7,189 nucleotides of DNA, from contig JAHKLH010000080.1 in NCBI GenBank assembly GCA_029856635.1, positions 1 through 7,189 on the forward strand, in the 5' to 3' direction. Source of the stretch: Candidatus Njordarchaeota archaeon (GTDB taxonomy: Archaea > Asgardarchaeota > Njordarchaeia > Njordarchaeales > JAHKLH01). A program made the translations under genes and the position numbers. The stretch's first letter is position 1; each line of letters opens with the position of its first letter. Shown piece after piece: positions 1-7,100 of this stretch. The notes under the pieces are model-generated. The model was not told where the DNA came from, did no database searches, and saw nothing but the letters and a program-made list of their open reading frames with translations.

Positions 1-1
1 A

Positions 2-1150
2 TTTAGTTCCGAGATCGGAATAAAAAGCAAGCCAGTACGTAAAAAATATGAGAAGCTAATTTTAAAGCGAATTGAAGAAGTTATGAAAAAAAGTGAAATA
101 AATTATACAATTGAGCACAAGTATGGCCGAGTATATATTTACACTGATGAGCCCGAGAAAGTAATCCAAAGAATCACCAAAATCTTTGGCGTTGGTTCTG
201 TATCCCCTGCAATTAGAACATCAGCTATTCCTGATGATATAATTAAAGCTAGTATTGCTTTAGCGGAGGGAATTATTAAAAACAAACTAACATTCAAAGT
301 TGCTTGTAGGAGAGTAGGAGAACATCCATATACGAGTTCGGATATAATTAACATGGTGGGTGATGCAATATTACGTAAGTTTTATGGGAAAGTTAAGGTT
401 GATTTGAAGAATCCTGATGTGGATATTAATATAGAAATACGCGAGGACCGGGCGTATATATATGTATCTAGATTAAATGGAGTGGGTGGTTTACCATTAG
501 GTGTTCAAGGAAAATTAGTGTGCTTGCTCAGTACTGGGCTTGATTCTCCCGTTGCCTGCTGGTATGCGATGAAGAGGGGAAGCGAGATTATTCCAATTCA
601 TTTCAAATTGTCTCCGTTTATTAGTGAAAAAAGTATTGAAATTGCCAAAAAACTGGCTGAAAAACTATTTGAATGGGCCATGGGAATGAAAGAAAAAAAG
701 ATGTATATTGTTCATGGGCATGGTGAAGTACTTGAGGAGATTATGGAGAAAGTTCCTAGGAGATATATTTGTGTATTCTGTAAGAGAATGATGCTCAGAG
801 TAGCAGAGGTTATTGCTAGAAGGGAAAATGCGTATGGAATAGTTACTGGCGATATCTTAGGTGAACAAGCAAGTCAAACTGCCGAAAATCTCATGGTAAT
901 AAGTGAAGCAGTGAGCCTGCCTATATATAGACCATTGTTTGGTTTTGATAAAATAGATGTTGAAAAAATGGCGAGGAACATTGGAACATACGAAATTTCA
1001 ACATCTTACGTAGAACTATGCAAGGCGGTCCCCCCAAAACCGACAACTAAAGCAAAACTGAGTGTTATCTTGGAATATGAGAATAAATTAGACATAAATA
1101 ACTTAGTAAAAAAGGAAATTGATTCGATAGAAATAATAAAAATAAAATGA
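2..1150 (+). CDS. thiI: tRNA 4-thiouridine synthase ThiI (tRNA sulfurtransferase), 5' end cut by window
   Basis: ThiI adenylates U8 of tRNA and replaces its oxygen with sulfur, giving s4U, in the cytoplasm. The frame is open from base 2. Codons at 8-28 read SSEIGIKS-like and are followed by KPVRKKYEKL, the conserved ThiI N-terminus, so the ATG at 83 is internal; it also lacks a convincing Shine-Dalgarno site. 382 residues are visible and probably fewer than about 15 are missing. Numbering from Met83: N-terminal ferredoxin-like part to about 45; THUMP domain about 45-135 (RRVGEHPYTSSD, then NPDVDINIEI); linker GGLPLGVQGK; PP-loop pyrophosphatase domain from about 143, with STGLDS at 150-155; CVFCKRMM at 230-237; TGDILGEQASQTAENL starting at 255; a third cysteine, C313, before PPKPTTKAKL. 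There is no C-terminal rhodanese domain, as in other archaeal forms, which are thought to use C230, C233 and C313 for an Fe-S cluster or persulfide chemistry. Unusual: the PP-loop has Thr where Gly is typical (SGGxDS). A role in thiamine thiazole synthesis is less likely, since archaea generally make it with Thi4. Family assignment is very secure. Confidence 0.95.
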   Translation, partial: FSSEIGIKSKPVRKKYEKLILKRIEEVMKKSEINYTIEHKYGRVYIYTDEPEKVIQRITKIFGVGSVSPAIRTSAIPDDIIKASIALAEGIIKNKLTFKVACRRVGEHPYTSSDIINMVGDAILRKFYGKVKVDLKNPDVDINIEIREDRAYIYVSRLNGVGGLPLGVQGKLVCLLSTGLDSPVACWYAMKRGSEIIPIHFKLSPFISEKSIEIAKKLAEKLFEWAMGMKEKKMYIVHGHGEVLEEIMEKVPRRYICVFCKRMMLRVAEVIARRENAYGIVTGDILGEQASQTAENLMVISEAVSLPIYRPLFGFDKIDVEKMARNIGTYEISTSYVELCKAVPPKPTTKAKLSVILEYENKLDINNLVKKEIDSIEIIKIK

Positions 1151-1154
1151 AAAA
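1131..1154 (-). terminator. T-rich terminator of the giant surface-protein gene, inside the 3' end of thiI
   Basis: Read on the minus strand, the bases just after the TAA stop (1159-1157) run TTTTT, CA, TTTTATTTTTATTATTT. Archaeal RNA polymerase terminates on such non-template T-runs without needing a hairpin. The tract is the complement of the A-rich last codons of thiI (EIIKIK), so one stretch codes on one strand and probably terminates on the other. No stable hairpin was seen beside it. Confidence 0.6.
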
Positions 1155-1156
1155 CT

Positions 1157-4100
1157 TTACTCTATACCAAGCTCTTTCTTGATGAGTTCTATCAAAATTT
1201 CCCTCCTTGGTGGTACTTTGTATTCATACATGCCTTTCTTGACATCCTTAATTATTTTAATCAATTCCTTAACTTCAACTGGGAGTCTCCACCACATTAT
1301 AAACTTAACAAATCCGGCTCCCACACCAATTAATAATAATCCAATTAAGCTCCAGAAGTAAATCTTTGGTATTGCAACACCAAATATTCTTTCATGGCCA
1401 GACACGAAATCAACGTTTACAATTGTAGAGAGAGTATCGCTTCTTGCGCCATTAATGTATATTACTGGCGCGACTATAATGTCCCACGATCCAACGTACT
1501 TACCACGTTTTAATACCAATATTCTAATCTTAAGCTCATATGTTCCTGGTTCTATTCTATCCCATGATATTGAGATCTCGTATGTTCCAGGAGATGTCAT
1601 GACTGTCTCATTAATCCAGCCTATTGTTTCATTATTGATTAGCACAGAACCAGTTACATTTACTGGAATATTCGTTGGAAGTTCAAACACACGAATAGTT
1701 AATTTGCTTGTAGCTTTTCCATAATCAAATGGTGAGATGCTCTTCCATACTGTTGTTGATGTTTCAATTTCGACCTTAACTTGAACCTTTTTTACAACTA
1801 TTAATAGACGCCTTGGTGGAATATTATAATGCTCTTTTCTGAACTCAAGATACAAAGTGTAATTTGTTCCGGCCGTTAGTAGACCACTTCTTACAAATAT
1901 CGTGTAGTTTCCTTCACCAATCTCTATGACACTTATAGAATTAGATGGAATTGCATCAGAAATAATTATTTCCACACCACTTACGCCTTCTCCATAAGTA
2001 TCTATAATTGTCAATGATACATTTGCATCATCGCCCCATGTTACCTTTAACTCTGTTGTAGATAATACGGCCGTTGCTGGTATGGGCTCAACAGTAATAT
2101 AAATGGAACATGTTTTACTCTCGTAAAATGGTTTTTCAAATTGTACGAGAATTTCATACATGATGTTATCCTCAAGCTTTGATGAATCTACATGAAGTAT
2201 GTACGTGCCATCAAACTCCGTAATAGTGACAGCATCAGCTGGAATAGTTATTGGGGTACCCTCAACTAATACAGTTATATTAGCTATTGCATTAACTATT
2301 TTCACATAATCGCGTAATCGTCTCCACTCAATTGTTATATTTATATCTTCTCCCCAATATAATGTCGCATTTGGTGGAATTGGCGTTGGATTCACAGTTG
2401 AAATTGGATTAACAGTTAATGAAACGAATGCTTCAAATGTCTTAAAGTATTTCCTTGTGAAGATAATCTTCAATGTGTAAGCACCAAGTCTTGGATGGCT
2501 TTCGTTAATAAACATAGTTGTGTTCAAATTAAGTAAGTATTTTCCGTTTCCAAGTTCAATTAGGCTAACTTTATAAATAACTTTGTCCTTTTCGATAACC
2601 TCAAGAATAGCAGTAGCACCCAATATAGGATATTCTTTTTCATTGCGATAATACCACAGTTCATAAGTAATTGTAATATTCATACCCCATTCAATTTCTA
2701 GCGGGAGTTCTCTAGGATTACAATAAGCTATTATTTGCTCTATTGTCCAGGTTATTACAATTGTTTGATTTTCATGAAATCTTTTTCCTAAGTAAACGTA
2801 AACGGTGTATGTTCCAAATACATAATTAGTATCATTAACGATGATACTACTGTTCAAATAAAGCCTGTAAAGACCGGCTTCTATTTCAGTAAGATTTTCT
2901 CTGTAAATAATGGCTCCGCTGTACTTTATAACGAACGTTGCATTTGCATTTGTAACCTTTATTCCTTCCCTAGTGATGTAACTAATGTTAACATCTATTG
3001 GAATACCCCATTCAGTACTGACAGTAGTAGCTGTTGCATCAGCATCTGTTGGAATAGGATCTATTACTAACGTAATTGATACAGTTTTGCTTTCATAATA
3101 TTTCTTACTTAAACTGATTTTAATGATAAACGAACCAAGCATTCCAATTATTTCTGAGGATATATTAAGCACATAAGTTCCGTTATTCAAATCATTGAGA
3201 GTTCCAGTAATTGGTGTTGTTTCAACTCCTACTGCTGTAATAGTATACGTAGTACTAGCTCCAGCAATGTATTTTCCAAAATCTTCGTCGTAGTAACTAA
3301 CTCGAACTATAATTCTCTCACCATAGATTACTGACAAACGCGTTGTATCAGGTTCTGCAAGTGTTCTCCTGGCACGAACAACGAATGTTAAGGTGTAAGT
3401 CATATTCTCATAATTCTTCTTGCCCATAAATATGCAAATTATGTATGTTCCTTCACTTATGTCCGTTAGGTTAAGTGTTGCTACATATTTATCATCTTTA
3501 TATGTGAGTGTTCCTGACAACAATGTAGCGCCAATTGTTGCATCAGTAAGATTGTACTCAGCATATGCATCAGTTATTGGCAAGTCATAGCGTTCATCGA
3601 TATATTTAATTTCTAAATTATAACGCTCAGTCCAAGGTATTTCTACATATGTTGGTGCCACGCAATAGGTAGGTCTCTCTTTAATGACAATTGTGTATGC
3701 TTTATTAATTACAACATAATTGTTCTTCTCTATATGAATAATTGCAGTATAGGATCCAACATCAAGTGGAATATGTGTGCTGACATTTCTATATTCACCA
3801 TTTCTAAGGTCATTAAATGTTAAGGTAATTGTCTTCTCTGGTCCATAAATTTCCATATAAACATTAGCTCCGATGATAGCTGTTTCTGGGGTTAATCCAT
3901 CTCTGACGTATACATGAACAGTCAAGCTCTCATTCCAAAAGATTATATTTGATGGCTCAAACGTAATATCAACATCAAGTGGTCTTTTCTTGACATCAAG
4001 TGATATATACAATGGTGATGGCTTAAGAACACCAGGTTTAGCATAATTCGGTGTTGCATTAATTAAAATAGTATATGTTACTCCCGCAGAAATCTGTGAA

Positions 4101-7100
4101 GTGTTAATCTCGAATGTAAATGTACCATTACCGCATGGATTTACATCACCATGTAATACGCAATTTCCAGATGGATCGAGTATATACCAATGTAATGTTC
4201 CATTCCACATCATTACTTCTCCGGTTGATGAATTCTTAAGTGTCATATTAACATTTATCGTTATATTTTCTTTCCAATAAACACTAAAACCAGTTGGTGT
4301 ATTATGTAGCCTGAGCATTGTTGTATGTGGTGGGGATTTAATATCATTGTCAACTAGGTAATATGTTGATCCCTGATTAATACACAAGTCAATTTTTCTT
4401 CCTGTTCCAGCATCATACTGTAAATCGGGATCATAGTAAACAGTTATATTATCATAATCTTCAGAAACTGTTTTTGTGGCGTTAAATCTAAGTGTCCACT
4501 GTCCAATTTGTACATATGTTTCAAACCAGCCAGTTAAGTTTGTTCGTCCATGTATTACAACTTGACTATTATTAAGATACACATCCCCATCTTGAACTAT
4601 TTGCCTTGGAATTGTATTTGTATAAGCTTTAATCTTGATTTTCACGAGATTTTTGAACTTTATTAGGGTTGTGTCAGAATGAATGATATAATTAAACGTT
4701 GAATAGTCTTTAGTGACAGAATCATTTACATATGTAATATTTGCAGTAGTTAATGTTACTTTTATCGTATAACTTTTTCTGATAACATCAATTTCTGCAA
4801 TGCCACTCTTGTTCGTGTATGCTGTATATTCAATACTACCAGTAGCATTTACAAATGCTACTTCTGCATTTGGAATTGGAGAGTTATCTTCGTCTCTAAC
4901 GTCTATAATTGCACGTATTTTGTATCTTTCCACATCTGCTAGGGTAACAGATAGCTTATTTGTAATCTGAGAATAGAAGTTTTCAAATTTGTTAATTCTT
5001 TCTTGAAGCGTTGTCTCTGTTGGTGACCATGGATATACAGCACATGTAACATATATTGAGGCTGACGCAGAGGCTATAACATCTTTAAGAAGCAGAGCCC
5101 AATAAATATAATCAATTTCTGAATCATTTCCTTCATTATACCATGTTAAGTTTCTTGTAGCGTATGTGATACTTGTTAAGTCTTGCTCTAATAAAACAAA
5201 TCCAACGGCTCTAGACTCTGTATCATGTACAAATAAGACCCGATCCCATGCAGCATTTGAACCGTAGAAGTCCTCATATTCTGCACCAGCATGACATGTT
5301 ATATCAATTGCAAGATTTGATGTTCCGGTGCCATCATATCTTATTACTAATGTTGTATAATGTTCAGTGGTTGGAGTAAAGGATACTGTTTCTGGCGGAC
5401 CACCAGCAGCAATTGAATAGTTAACAATTCCTCCGTTCGGATTAAATACGACCACATCAAGGTCGTGATCTGTTGGTGTCCAATCAACAGTTATATCATG
5501 CTGAATGTTAAGGACATCTGGAGATGGGGTAAAGTCAAATACACTTATTGCAGTTCGTGGAATAACATAACTCAAGTCATTTTCAACTGTTATATGACCC
5601 GTGTACACCGTACCATAGAATTTGGTTTTCCCATCCACAACTACACGAAAGTCCATATTTGCAGTGAAGCTTCCTTCTTCATTGTCATCATCGACAGCAC
5701 CAACAAATATGAAATAATATCCGTCTTTTGGCGCATTAAAACTAAAGGCAACACCTTCAGAATAATAGCCTCCATCCCCCCACACTGCATAACCATTATC
5801 TATGGAGCTACCACGTATGGCTGTTAAGGGCAACCAATTTCCATCTGGATCCATTACTCTACCATAGGGATCATCATTAGCCCAGGAACCGGAATAATAA
5901 TCATCACCATATGTGTAAATGTTGATTGTATGGGAACCAGCAGTTAAGTAAATTCTGAAAACTTGAATAACAGGAAGTCCTGTGTATGTGGTATCAACAA
6001 TAGTCCACAGATTCCAAGATGTGTTGATACTTCCAGTTAATGCTGGATATGTGGCAGTGCTCATATTTGTAATCCCATCCGGGGTGTAAACATAATTAAA
6101 TGTCGAGCCTACTCCATCATCTTGGTCAAATACCCATCCAGCCAAGTAATATGATGCCCTAGTTTCATCAAGTCTCCACTTTACTTTTTCTGTTACAATT
6201 ATATACGATGGGAAAATCCGATACATATAAGTTACGTTCGCACAGTCATCCTGTATTACATTATCATAAAGGGGCACATCTTCAACAACATATGTTACAA
6301 AAATGACACCTTCATATGTCTTTAATAATGGATCTGTTTCTTCTAGGATGTATCTTTTTACATATCTCCTATTATTGGTATTGCCAGTACCCCAGTACTC
6401 ATTATATTTATAACTTGGATTTCTAGTAACTCCAAAATGAATCCAATTGTGACCTATTGTTTCACCATTGGGTAATGAAATGTTCATTGCACGTCCACCA
6501 TTTGTTGGATAAAACTTTACCTTAAAACCAGTTGTAGTGCTTTCTATGATGTATGCAGTGCCCTCTGGTACTGATTCTTCTATAACCATTACTTTCTTGT
6601 TGTAAGCTGGGGGATCAACATAATCAACACTCCAGTAAATTTGGTACTTCTTAATACCTCCCATAGGTATGTCAACGAGGAAAGTAACTGTTGCTGCACT
6701 AATATGGGAACTGTTGTAGTAAGTTATATTCCATAACTGATAGGGAATTTCTGTTAACGTTACCCCGACTTCAATCACACGCACAGAATATTTAAAGGCA
6801 GGCGGATTGAATTTAACATATATATCAACAGGCCAATCAAAACGATCAGCAATCTTAGGCTCGGTAATTGTAACATTTATTCGATACTCCCACGAATCAT
6901 TCCACCATGTACTCAATGATCGAACATAAGTATATTCTTCAGGTTTTTCTGTACTTGGTTTAAGTTGTAATTTTTTAAGTGTTTCGCGAGAAAGAGATTG
7001 TCCGTGATTTGTAGTAATGATTGCTCTATTAGTTAATTTATGAAGTTCTTCTTGAATATTTTCGCCTTTGCTTTTAATTACTTTTACATTATTTACGACT

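Noticed and set aside
139..354. Open frame of 71 codons on the minus strand inside thiI
   Set aside because: It lies fully opposite the conserved THUMP region of ThiI, and its translation resembles no known protein; it is a shadow frame.
1246..1260. T-rich plus-strand stretch as a possible thiI terminator
   Set aside because: The T-runs are short and interrupted, and lie about 100 bases past the stop inside coding sequence; too weak to call.
1179..1724. Two plus-strand open frames (1179-1361 and 1455-1724) opposite the end of the giant gene
   Set aside because: They mirror the membrane helix and last repeat of the real protein, have no convincing ribosome binding site and show no domain pattern.
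1463..4324. Recent DNA-level tandem duplication or CRISPR-like array in the repeat region
   Set aside because: The periodicity is at protein level only. Units differ greatly in nucleotide sequence and vary from about 101 to 113 codons, with no identical repeat-spacer structure.
5465..5827. Plus-strand open frame of 120 codons opposite the head domain
   Set aside because: Its sequence is Cys, Trp and His rich without any motif, as expected from the complement of a beta-rich Thr/Tyr coding region.
4937..6907. Head domain as a glycoside hydrolase or protease
   Set aside because: Only weak super-sandwich-like and PPC-like strand patterns are visible; no catalytic motif such as GTS-x-A-x-P, HExxH or a paired acid signature was found.
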